A stretch of DNA of 5,580 nt from assembly GCA_019247335.1 (NCBI GenBank), contig JAFAPB010000068.1:1-5580 (forward strand), given 5' to 3'. A program made the translations under genes and the position numbers. The notes beneath the pieces were generated by a model, which was not told the DNA's origin, ran no database searches, and saw only the letters and a list, made by a program, of their open reading frames with translations. Positions 1 to 5,469 of this stretch are shown one piece after another. Each line of letters starts with the position of its first letter. Position 1 is the stretch's first letter. The stretch is from Candidatus Kaiserbacteria bacterium. GTDB lineage: Bacteria; Patescibacteriota; Minisyncoccia; Phycocordibacterales; UBA2100.

Positions 1-311
1 GATTTGATCGCCGCGCGCGTCAAAGGTCCTACGGTGCCGGTCTGTGAGATACCGCGCGAGCGTTGGAATGCAATGACCGCAGCGCGTGTCGCCGGGCCGA
101 AGCGCGCGACGCTCGATACCTTAAAGAACCCCTGGCTCGCGAGGAACGCCTGAAGCTTGACGACATTCGCGCCGGTCGAGCCCGATTTCAGATCAGCGGT
201 GAGCGAGAGGCACGCAGTGTCGGCATGCGCAAAGACCGGTATGAGAGCGGAGGCGAAGAGCAGAGCGACTGTTAATGAAGCGAACGAGCGTGTAGTGAGC
301 ATAATTTTCAT
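1..311 (-). CDS. Secreted peptidoglycan-binding domain protein (3' end cut by window edge)
   Basis: Reading frame open from an ATG at 311 to the left edge, 103 complete codons. Residues 1-30 form a signal peptide: a short basic start (MKIMLTTR), a hydrophobic core rich in Ala, Leu and Phe, and an AHA cleavage site just before Asp31. Residues about 35-103 match a PG_binding_1 domain (three-helix, peptidoglycan-binding): the signs are VVKLQAFLASQGFF, RFGPATRAAVIAFQR and TGTVGPLTRAAI. The domain resembles the one in the TIG/PKD protein encoded at 2733-4160, so the two are paralogues at domain level. The protein is expected outside the membrane, attached to or cut into the wall; what follows the domain is not visible. 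No Shine-Dalgarno lies before the ATG, but an extended -10-like sequence lies 9 nt upstream. The start is well supported by the signal peptide; ATG at 302 would be an alternative three codons in. Confidence 0.88.
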   Translation of the reverse strand, partial: MKIMLTTRSFASLTVALLFASALIPVFAHADTACLSLTADLKSGSTGANVVKLQAFLASQGFFKVSSVARFGPATRAAVIAFQRSRGISQTGTVGPLTRAAIK

Positions 312-320
312 AGACGGTTG

Positions 321-329
321 AGTTTATCA
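321..329 (-). promoter_or_regulatory. Putative extended -10 promoter of the peptidoglycan-binding protein gene
   Basis: The minus strand reads TGATAAACT (an extended -10, TGnTAnnnT) ending 9 nt before the ATG at 311. No -35 match is seen 16-18 nt further upstream, which an extended -10 can tolerate. Transcription would start about at the ATG, giving a leaderless or nearly leaderless mRNA. The 75-nt gap 312-386 holds no other gene and no strong hairpin. Inference from sequence only. Confidence 0.4.
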
Positions 330-386
330 CTTCTTGCATCTTGCAGGCGAGAGAAAAATATCGAATAAACTTGAGCGCGGATTGCC

Positions 387-1175
387 TTACGATTCATTTT
401 TTGCGAATTGACCGCTGTCGCGGGAACGCTCGTAGAGATACTGGAACGCGACCGTGAAGACGATGCAATAGAGAAAATCGAGCGCGAGCCCCCATCCCAG
501 AAAATCCCAGCGTATCGAATGGAACGCGAGCGAATAGCGGACCATCTCGAAGGCATACGTGGGAGCAAGCGCCTTCGCGATTAGCTGCATCGCATGCGGG
601 AGAGCGGAAATCGGGAAGAATGCAGCCGAGAGTGGTTGAAAAAGCCACGGCAAGGACCAGGAGAGCGCCGCGAGCCTCGTACCGAAGCGGAATATAATGC
701 CGATCGTGAGAATGGCGAGCGCAAAGCCAAAAAAAGCGAAGATGACGAATGCGAGTGCGAGCGCAGGGAAACCGACTTCCAGCACGTTAAAGTCGAAGAG
801 CCACGCCGAAAGTCCCATGCCAAGCGCGAGCAGCATGATCGCCTTGGCGCACCCGGAAAGAAAGAGCGCGCTCACGTACTCGCTTACTCTGAGCGGCGCG
901 ATGAACATATTGCTCAAGTTCCGTGACCAGATATTCCACATGCTGCCGACGGCGACCGAATACGAAGTAATGCCGACGACCTGCCAGAGGAGCATTCCAA
1001 GGAAGAAGAACTTTGGCGTTTCCGACGTCTCTGTACCAGAGAGGTATACGGCGAGGAGACCGAAAATCACGATGTTGACCGTCGGAAATAAAAACACATC
1101 CATGATCACCTCAAGCGAATGGACGGTGAGAAAAACTTCCTGTAGCAATACGGCGTAAATGCGTCGGACGTTCAT
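387..1175 (-). CDS. ABC-2 type transporter permease
   Basis: 262-residue integral membrane protein, a normal length for an ABC-2 exporter permease. Six hydrophobic segments are visible at roughly residues 24-46, 57-79, 102-127, 134-162, 170-192 and 226-247. Between segments 2 and 3 the sequence NMFIAPLRVSEYV resembles the cytosolic coupling region that contacts the ATPase. Segment 5 with FQPLSAAFFPISALP is the conserved ABC-2 signature (PxS...FFPxxxLP). It starts 2 nt after the stop of the ATPase gene (TAA CT ATG), so the two are co-transcribed and likely translationally coupled; together they would make an exporter as a dimer of each. Substrate is unknown: family members move drugs, polysaccharides, lipids or peptides, and nothing here chooses among them. 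No Shine-Dalgarno is present, consistent with coupling. Confidence 0.92.
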   Translation of the reverse strand: MNVRRIYAVLLQEVFLTVHSLEVIMDVFLFPTVNIVIFGLLAVYLSGTETSETPKFFFLGMLLWQVVGITSYSVAVGSMWNIWSRNLSNMFIAPLRVSEYVSALFLSGCAKAIMLLALGMGLSAWLFDFNVLEVGFPALALAFVIFAFFGFALAILTIGIIFRFGTRLAALSWSLPWLFQPLSAAFFPISALPHAMQLIAKALAPTYAFEMVRYSLAFHSIRWDFLGWGLALDFLYCIVFTVAFQYLYERSRDSGQFAKNES

Positions 1176-1177
1176 AG

Positions 1178-2086
1178 TTATGCGCGCGCGATCTGGATAA
1201 AAACATCTTCAAGCGTTGGCTTCCGGATCTCGATATCAGTAATAGCGTTCCCTACGTGGCTCGCGCCGAAGAGCAGCTCCGGAATCAGCGATTCTTCGGA
1301 CGAGATCTCAACGGTATTCTCGCTCGTAAAAGAAAAGCGCTGGCCCCGTCCGTGCAGATACGATTCGATAGTCGAGCGCGCTCCGCTAAACGTCAGCCGC
1401 AACGTTGCGGAGGAAATACGCTTTGTGAGATTCGCGGGCGTGTCGTTCGCGACGATTTTACCGTGATCGAGAAAGATGACATTGTCGCAAATACGCGTGA
1501 TCTCCGCCATATTGTGGCTCGTATAGAGAATGCTGAGATTGCGCTCGCTCCGCAACTCCTCGATTAATGAGAGGGTCTTGTCCGCAATGTCGGGATCGAG
1601 CGAAGCCGTTGGCTCATCCATGAGAATAATCTCGGGGTCATTCAGGAGCGATTTGATCAAGTTAACGCGTGTTCGCTGACCTGAAGAGAGTCCCCAATAC
1701 AGCTCGTGCGCGAGATCCGCGATTTCGAAGCGCTTGAGGAGTTCGTCTATGATGCGATCGGCATCGTCAACGCGATACAGTGCTGCAAACACCCGTAGAT
1801 TCTCTTTGACGGTGATTCGCCCCAGCAAAGTATTGAACGCCGAGGAGGAATTGATGCGCTGCAGGGATTCAAGCCGGTGATGATAGAAATCCCGTCCGAA
1901 GTATGTAATAGATCCGCCATTCTTGAGCGTAATGCCGAGGAGCATGTGAATGGTTGTCGTCTTCCCCGCGCCGTTGGGACCGAGGAGTCCCACGATCTCG
2001 CCCCGTTTTACGGCGAAGGAAATGGAGTCGACGGCGGTAAAGTCGCCGAATCGCTTCGTCAGATTTCGTATTTCAAGCACGGGCAT
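1178..2086 (-). CDS. ABC exporter ATP-binding protein (CcmA/COG1131 type)
   Basis: 302-residue ATPase that would power the permease encoded just downstream. Visible motifs: Walker A GPNGAGKTT (36-44), ABC signature LSSGQ (133-137), Walker B IILMDEPT (153-160) with catalytic Glu158, D-loop SLD (162-164), and H-loop His191 in TSHNMAE. The C-terminal ~75 residues form the extra domain typical of ABC-2 exporters, ending in the characteristic PTLEDVFIQIARA. Odd point: where a Q-loop glutamine is expected, ahead of RITVKENL, the sequence is NSSSAFNTLLG with no Gln. The frame stays open upstream to an ATG at 2242, but that extension lies inside the HAD gene, is Arg/Ser-rich and unlike ABC proteins; MPVLEIRNLTKRFG at 2086 is the standard N-terminus. 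The start overlaps the end of the HAD gene by 14 bp, suggesting translational coupling; only a weak GAGA precedes it. Confidence 0.95.
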   Translation of the reverse strand: MPVLEIRNLTKRFGDFTAVDSISFAVKRGEIVGLLGPNGAGKTTTIHMLLGITLKNGGSITYFGRDFYHHRLESLQRINSSSAFNTLLGRITVKENLRVFAALYRVDDADRIIDELLKRFEIADLAHELYWGLSSGQRTRVNLIKSLLNDPEIILMDEPTASLDPDIADKTLSLIEELRSERNLSILYTSHNMAEITRICDNVIFLDHGKIVANDTPANLTKRISSATLRLTFSGARSTIESYLHGRGQRFSFTSENTVEISSEESLIPELLFGASHVGNAITDIEIRKPTLEDVFIQIARA

Positions 2087-2711
2087 AGGCGTTCTCAAAA
2101 TATACCGCGACCGCAGCTGGTAGGTCAGCGGGACGCTCGACGAGCGCGACGGGAGATTCTTTTGCGAGGCGCTCACCCGGCTGGAATCCCCACGATACGG
2201 CGATCGCGTCGATCCCGCTCTTGCGCGCTTCGCGCATGTCACCGACCGTGTCAGTCACGAAGACGCAATCACGCTGCGTCGCGTCGTATCGCGCGAGGAT
2301 GGTGTTGATGCGCTCGATCTTACTCTCATGCACATCCATGCCGAGTATGTCGGCGAAATGCTGCGCGATCTCGAAGCGCTCGAGGAATGCCATCACGTCG
2401 AGCGACAGCGACGAAGAGATAACGCAGAGGGTGTAGTCGGTGGCGAGACGCTGGACCATTTCTTTCGCGCCTGCAACGATCTGGATCTCATCGCGGCGCG
2501 GCGTGTATTCCGCAAAAAATTCCTCCGCACTTCGCCGACAATCCGGACCGCAATTCAATTTTTTGGTCGATTCGTAGATGTTCTCATCCCAGAGCGGTAT
2601 GTACTCTTCGCGCGTCATATGCGGATGCATCGTACGCGCGACATCGTACGCAAGCGGCAGTGCGTCGGCTATGACGCCATCGAAATCGAAAAGCACGAAT
2701 CGGCGCGGCAT
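2073..2711 (-). CDS. HAD-superfamily hydrolase, phosphoglycolate phosphatase-like
   Basis: 212-residue cytosolic HAD enzyme that likely removes phosphate from a small metabolite. Motif I is FDFDGV with nucleophile Asp9 and acid/base Asp11; motif II is Ser99 in CVISSS; motif III is Lys131; motif IV is TDTVGDM with Asp154 and Asp158 for Mg2+. Residues about 16-80 form a mainly helical cap, as in the Gph/beta-phosphoglucomutase-like subfamily, and include a small CGPDC pair (Cys54, Cys58). The length suits the family. The substrate cannot be read from sequence. The gene lies about 20 nt after the TIG/PKD gene and overlaps the ATPase start by 14 bp, so it is probably in one transcript with the exporter, but a functional link is unproven. 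AGGA 7 nt before the ATG could be the only good Shine-Dalgarno in the window. Confidence 0.92.
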   Translation of the reverse strand: MPRRFVLFDFDGVIADALPLAYDVARTMHPHMTREEYIPLWDENIYESTKKLNCGPDCRRSAEEFFAEYTPRRDEIQIVAGAKEMVQRLATDYTLCVISSSLSLDVMAFLERFEIAQHFADILGMDVHESKIERINTILARYDATQRDCVFVTDTVGDMREARKSGIDAIAVSWGFQPGERLAKESPVALVERPADLPAAVAVYFENAYARA

Positions 2712-2717
2712 GGCGCC

Positions 2718-2726
2718 ATCCTAGCA
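2718..2726 (-). promoter_or_regulatory. AGGA ribosome-binding site, or extended -10, before the HAD gene
   Basis: The minus strand reads TGCTAGGAT, 6 nt before the HAD ATG. Two readings compete. AGGA at 2719-2722 with a 7-nt spacer is a textbook Shine-Dalgarno. TGCTAGGAT is also a passable extended -10 (TGnTAnnAT) at a leaderless spacing like that seen at other genes here. The site also lies within a small inverted repeat. Confidence 0.35.
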
Positions 2727-2736
2727 TTTTCGCTAG
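2721..2736. repeat. Short inverted repeat at the TIG/HAD gene junction
   Basis: CTAGC, a 6-nt loop, then GCTAG: a perfect 5-bp stem that covers the TAG stop of the TIG/PKD gene. Next to it, 2710-2719 is the 10-bp palindrome ATGGCGCCAT that includes part of the HAD start codon. The stem is short and has no T-tract after it, so it is not a convincing terminator; it could modestly affect translation of the HAD gene or be chance. Confidence 0.3.
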
Positions 2737-4160
2737 TACCAGGGCGTGACGGTGACCGTCGCGGAAACAGTGGCACTGTGCCCGGCGTCGTCGGAAACCG
2801 TGAAGGTCGGGGTGAACGTGCCGGCGCGGCTGTACGCATGCATGAAGGTCGCAGATGTCTGTATCTGCGAAGGAGGCGGAGCCATGATCGCCGCTTGCGC
2901 TGCCATATTCTCATCGCCCCACGTCACGGAATAGTGCAGATTGGGAAACTGGGTGCCGGCTGCGGCATGCACCGTCCAGGTGCCGCTCATCCCCATCGGC
3001 AGCGTCGTCGGAGAGTCGAGCCCGTTGATCGAGATCGTGCCGCTTCCGCCGGAAGCCACCGTAAAGCTCGTTTTGTTGCTCTGCCATGAGCCGTCCGTAT
3101 TTTGCAGATACACGTCATACGTCCCGGGCGAGACTATGCGCATATACATGGCGCACATCATCTGCGGCGCGCAGTACGGCCCGACGCTCTCCGGCACCGT
3201 AAAGGTGAGTTGCGAATCCGAAAGCGCGTTGAACGGCACCGATCCTTCCGCAAAGCGCAGGATCATGTTCGGCGAAAAGCCCGCGCCCTGGAGAGTCACC
3301 GTGGTTCCGACCGGACCCGATGACGGTGAGATCGAGTCGATGCGCGCGCTTCCGCTCGTCTCCCCCGTCACCGTAAAGGTCTTCGCATTGCTTGTGCCGT
3401 TGGAATTCTCGACCGTCACATCGTAATTACCGGGCGTCGTTTGCCGCGTAAGCACCATGCAACGCGGGTTCGAGTAGAAGCAAGCGGGATTAAGCCCCGT
3501 CGGCACCGTAAATTTTAAGCTCTGATGGATGCCGCCGACGCAGCTGGGATCGGTCGTGCACGCGATCGCGATCTGGCCCGAAACGGCGACGTGCGGAATG
3601 ACGCCGGTGCCGAAGTGGATCGTATTGTCGTTCGTGAATCCGAAGCCGTCGATCGTAACTTCCGTGCCGACGGGGCCTGAGACCGGCGTGATCGAATAAA
3701 TTCTCACATTGTTCGAAATCGGGGGCACGGTGCCGCAGCGTTTTATAAGCGCGGCGCGTGTTAAGGGACCGAAGAATCCGGTTTGCGGCACGCCGTTTGC
3801 GCGTTGGAATGCGATCAGGGCGCGCAGGGTCATAGGGCCGAAGACGCCGATCGGCTGCGCCGTGAAGTAGCCCTGCTCCGAGAGCGCCGTCTGCAGATCA
3901 AGGACATCGCTTGAGCGGGAGCCGCGCGCGAGATCGCGCTGTGGCACGATGCAGGCGTTGGATGTATCAGCACCCGGACAGACGAAAGCGCAATTGGGTC
4001 CGGTGCGTCCGACCGTCGTCCCGTCGGGACAGACCTTCGCATCGGCGGTGCAGGCAACGACCGGGCTCGTCGTGACCGTTGATTGTGCAGCGGCAAGCGT
4101 GATAAAGGATGCGGCAATAAGGGGCGCTGCGAGGAGCGCGACAATGCGTGCGGTTTTCAT
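2733..4160 (-). CDS. Secreted modular protein: Cys-rich segment, peptidoglycan-binding, two IPT/TIG and one PKD-like domain
   Basis: 475 residues from the chosen start (residue numbers below count from it). Residues 1-25 are a signal peptide (MKTAR, hydrophobic core, LAAA before Gln26). Residues ~36-62 are a Cys-rich segment (ACTADAKVCPDG, then RTGPNCAFVCPG) of a kind I associate with Parcubacteria exoproteins. Residues ~75-142 are a PG_binding_1 domain (VLDLQTALSEQGYF, FGPLTRAALIKRC). Two IPT/TIG immunoglobulin-like domains follow at ~152-265 (ITPVSGPVGTEVTIDGFGF) and ~273-368 (ISPSSGPVGTTVTLQGAGF), then a PKD-like domain at ~374-475 (VTWGDE, FMHAYSRAGTFTPTFTVSDD). The TIG loops carry close Cys pairs. 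It probably sits on the outer surface, bound to the wall, as an adhesin or structural protein; no enzyme motif is seen. An ATG eight codons upstream (4184) is possible and has a weak AAGG, but its CGT, CTA and CAA codons look non-coding and MK gives the better signal peptide. Confidence 0.88.
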   Translation of the reverse strand: MKTARIVALLAAPLIAASFITLAAAQSTVTTSPVVACTADAKVCPDGTTVGRTGPNCAFVCPGADTSNACIVPQRDLARGSRSSDVLDLQTALSEQGYFTAQPIGVFGPMTLRALIAFQRANGVPQTGFFGPLTRAALIKRCGTVPPISNNVRIYSITPVSGPVGTEVTIDGFGFTNDNTIHFGTGVIPHVAVSGQIAIACTTDPSCVGGIHQSLKFTVPTGLNPACFYSNPRCMVLTRQTTPGNYDVTVENSNGTSNAKTFTVTGETSGSARIDSISPSSGPVGTTVTLQGAGFSPNMILRFAEGSVPFNALSDSQLTFTVPESVGPYCAPQMMCAMYMRIVSPGTYDVYLQNTDGSWQSNKTSFTVASGGSGTISINGLDSPTTLPMGMSGTWTVHAAAGTQFPNLHYSVTWGDENMAAQAAIMAPPPSQIQTSATFMHAYSRAGTFTPTFTVSDDAGHSATVSATVTVTPWY

Positions 4161-4179
4161 GTCTTGTAGACGGATGACA

Positions 4180-4209
4180 TTCATACAACCTTACAAATCG
4201 CCCTATACT
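4180..4209 (+). promoter_or_regulatory. Putative promoter of the aldo-keto reductase gene
   Basis: TTCATA (4180-4185, 4 of 6 to the -35 consensus), an 18-nt spacer, and TATACT (4204-4209, 5 of 6 to TATAAT). Only 8 nt separate the -10 from the ATG at 4218, so transcription should start at or just before the start codon. No Shine-Dalgarno is present, which fits a leaderless mRNA. The site lies in the 57-nt gap between this gene and the divergent TIG/PKD gene, whose own promoter I could not place with confidence. Confidence 0.5.
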
Positions 4210-4217
4210 GTCTCCAT

Positions 4218-4979
4218 ATGCCCTCGCTCACGCTTTCGAACGGCGTCTCCATCCCCCAGCTCGGTCTCGGCACCTGGAAAATGGATGATGACGAGGCCGA
4301 GCGCGCGGTTTCCGAAGCCCTCGCGATCGGCTATCGCCATATCGACACAGCGAAGCTCTACGGCAACGAGGCAGGCGTCGGACGCGCCGTGCGCGCATCC
4401 GGCATCCCGCGCACAGAGATCTTCGTGACGACAAAGCTTTGGCCGACCGACTTTTTCTCTCCGGAGGCGGCGTTCCACCGCTCGTTGGAACTCCTTGGCT
4501 TGGAATACGTTGATCTCTATCTGATTCACTGGCCGGCGCCGATCATGCCGAAGTCGATCTGGCACGCGCTCGAAAAGCTCTATGCGCACGAATACGTCCG
4601 CGCGATCGGTGTGTCGAATTACGGCGTTCGCGAGCTCGATTCGCTTTTTGCCTATGCGAAGACAAAGCCGATGGTGAATCAGGTCAAATGCTCGCCGTTC
4701 GATTTCAATAAACAACTGCTCGATCACTGCAAGAAAAACGGCGTGGTTTTCGAAGCATATTCGCCGCTCACCCGCGGAACCCATTTGAGCGATCCGCAGC
4801 TGCGCCGGATCGCCGATCTGCATAAAAAGACGCCGGCACAGATCCTTTTGCGCTGGAACATCGAGCACGGCATGGTGACGATCCCGAAATCATCGAATCC
4901 CGAGCGCATGCGGCAAAATTTCGCGATATTCGATTTCTCGCTCTCTCCAGATGAAATGGCGACACTCGATAGCCTCTAG
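4218..4979 (+). CDS. Aldo/keto reductase (COG0656 family)
   Basis: 253-residue cytosolic NAD(P)H-dependent oxidoreductase of the aldo-keto reductase (TIM-barrel) family, which reduces aldehydes or ketones to alcohols. The catalytic tetrad is complete: Asp43 and Tyr48 in DTAKLYGNE, Lys73 in TTKLW, His104 in LIHWP. Other family signatures are LGLGTWKM near the N-terminus, GVSNYG, VNQVKCSPF (usual form VNQ-E-hP), AYSPLTRG, and the cofactor-phosphate site IPKSSNPERMRQN, which points to NADPH. It ends soon after the last helix and is slightly shorter than typical 270-280-residue members, with no C-terminal loop, so substrate specificity (2,5-diketogluconate or methylglyoxal reductase-like) cannot be assigned. 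It is the only plus-strand gene in the window. Its TAG stop shares CTAG with the stop of the opposing small ORF. Confidence 0.95.
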   Translation: MPSLTLSNGVSIPQLGLGTWKMDDDEAERAVSEALAIGYRHIDTAKLYGNEAGVGRAVRASGIPRTEIFVTTKLWPTDFFSPEAAFHRSLELLGLEYVDLYLIHWPAPIMPKSIWHALEKLYAHEYVRAIGVSNYGVRELDSLFAYAKTKPMVNQVKCSPFDFNKQLLDHCKKNGVVFEAYSPLTRGTHLSDPQLRRIADLHKKTPAQILLRWNIEHGMVTIPKSSNPERMRQNFAIFDFSLSPDEMATLDSL

Positions 4980-5116
4980 TTGTGATCAAGATCGCAATTG
5001 CCGTATTCGCACGGATGCGTGTCGGCTACGGTGGGAGCTTGATGCAGACGAATCACGATCACGACGAGCAGTACGATAATCGCGGCGAGCACAACCACGA
5101 ACCACGTGCTTTTCAT
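4976..5116 (-). CDS. Small single-pass membrane protein, 46 residues, unknown function
   Basis: ATG at 5116 to TAG at 4976-4978. The protein begins MKSTW, has one strongly hydrophobic segment at residues 5-22 (VVVLAAIIVLLVVIVI in the middle), then Arg23 and a polar 23-residue tail containing a CX4C pair (Cys36, Cys41) and ending DLDHN. There is no clear signal-peptidase motif, so an anchored protein with a short tail, probably outside (N-in), is likely. I recognise no family. Support for it being real: codon choice (GTG, CTC, GCC, ATC, GTC) like neighbouring genes, a good membrane segment, a -10-like TACAAT 6 nt before the ATG, and a gap otherwise left empty. It begins 17 nt after the PHA-family gene and so could be co-transcribed. 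Its stop overlaps the aldo-keto reductase stop, tail to tail. Confidence 0.68.
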   Translation of the reverse strand: MKSTWFVVVLAAIIVLLVVIVIRLHQAPTVADTHPCEYGNCDLDHN

Positions 5117-5122
5117 GACACT

Positions 5123-5128
5123 ATTGTA
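5123..5128 (-). promoter_or_regulatory. Putative -10 element for the small membrane protein gene
   Basis: The minus strand reads TACAAT, 5 of 6 to the -10 consensus, 6 nt before the ATG at 5116. No -35 match lies at 16-18 nt, where the sequence is an A-rich stretch inside the end of the upstream gene. A perfect 10-bp palindrome TAGCGCGCTA (5127-5136) overlaps its upstream edge and the upstream gene's stop codon. The gene could instead be read through from the PHA-family gene. Confidence 0.38.
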
Positions 5129-5133
5129 GCGCG

Positions 5134-5427
5134 CTAGAGCTCCATCTTTTTCGCCTCTGTTGCTATCATCCGCTCGATCGTTCCCTCAAAGAGCCGGAGC
5201 GCGAGCGGCAGCTTCGCATAGAGATCGTATTGTTTATCGAGCACGGTGAGCGTGCCTTCGATATGCGAGCCTTGCGTGTCGAACGAGAACGAGAGCACCT
5301 CGTTCTGCCACTCCGCCTTCAGGTTGCTCACGTTCTCTTCGATCTTCGCGCGGTTCTCTTCGAGCAGCTTTTTCACGTGTGCGATGCCGTCGGCCTGTGT
5401 GCCTTCATGCGGGAGCGTGATTTGCAT
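5134..5427 (-). CDS. Polyhydroxyalkanoic acid system family protein (PHA_gran_rgn-like)
   Basis: 97 residues from the ATG at 5427 (MQITLPHEG), a usual size for this family. The pattern fits PHA_gran_rgn (Pfam PF09650): an N-terminal strand and a His-containing turn (ITLPHEG), a long charged helix (about 12-37), Trp40, two strands with LSFSFDTQGSHIEGTLTV (45-62), and a C-terminal amphipathic part KLPLALRLFEGTIE followed by a Lys-rich end. The family name comes from gene neighbourhoods in PHA-making proteobacteria; its biochemical role is unknown and no PHA synthase, depolymerase or phasin is visible here, so a link to PHA granules should not be assumed. It lacks a signal peptide, so it is cytosolic. 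A longer start at 5457 would add ten atypical residues (MAACNRYAAP) and overlap a promoter-like site, so it was not used. Confidence 0.8.
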   Translation of the reverse strand: MQITLPHEGTQADGIAHVKKLLEENRAKIEENVSNLKAEWQNEVLSFSFDTQGSHIEGTLTVLDKQYDLYAKLPLALRLFEGTIERMIATEAKKMEL

Positions 5428-5433
5428 AGGCGC

Positions 5434-5462
5434 AGCATACCTATTGCACGCTGCCACTTCAA
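5434..5462 (-). promoter_or_regulatory. Putative promoter of the PHA_gran_rgn-like gene
   Basis: On the minus strand, TTGAAG (5457-5462, 4 of 6 to the -35 consensus), a 17-nt spacer and TATGCT (5434-5439, 4 of 6 to the -10 consensus). Only 6 nt separate the -10 from the ATG at 5427, and there is no Shine-Dalgarno, so a leaderless transcript is likely. It lies in the 42-nt gap after the right-edge gene and would drive the PHA-family gene and perhaps the small membrane protein gene. Confidence 0.42.
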
Positions 5463-5469
5463 GAAGCGA

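Noticed and set aside
331..350. Direct repeat TTGCATC/TTGCAGG in the gap before the left-edge gene
   Set aside because: Two imperfect 7-nt copies only; not enough to call an operator.
312..386. Possible terminator after the permease gene
   Set aside because: A T-run (TATTTTT on the minus strand) is present, but I found no adequate GC-rich stem before it.
594..1158. Plus-strand open frames with repetitive Arg/Glu/Lys or Ser/Lys composition
   Set aside because: Antisense to the permease; the charged composition is the mirror of its hydrophobic codons.
2087..2242. 52-residue N-terminal extension of the ABC ATPase frame
   Set aside because: It lies wholly inside the HAD gene, is Arg/Ser-rich, and the family N-terminus begins at MPVLEIRNL (2086).
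2328..3089. Plus-strand 253-codon open frame
   Set aside because: It runs antisense across two well-supported genes, is rich in Arg and His with no motifs, and is a by-product of GC-rich codon use.
4203..4868. Minus-strand 221-codon open frame
   Set aside because: Antisense to the aldo-keto reductase, whose full catalytic tetrad makes the plus strand the coding one.
470..5210. Recurrent GAGCGCGAG-like oligomers across the window
   Set aside because: They fall within coding frames and reflect frequent Leu-Ala-Leu and Arg/Ala codons such as CTC and GCG, with no regular spacing.
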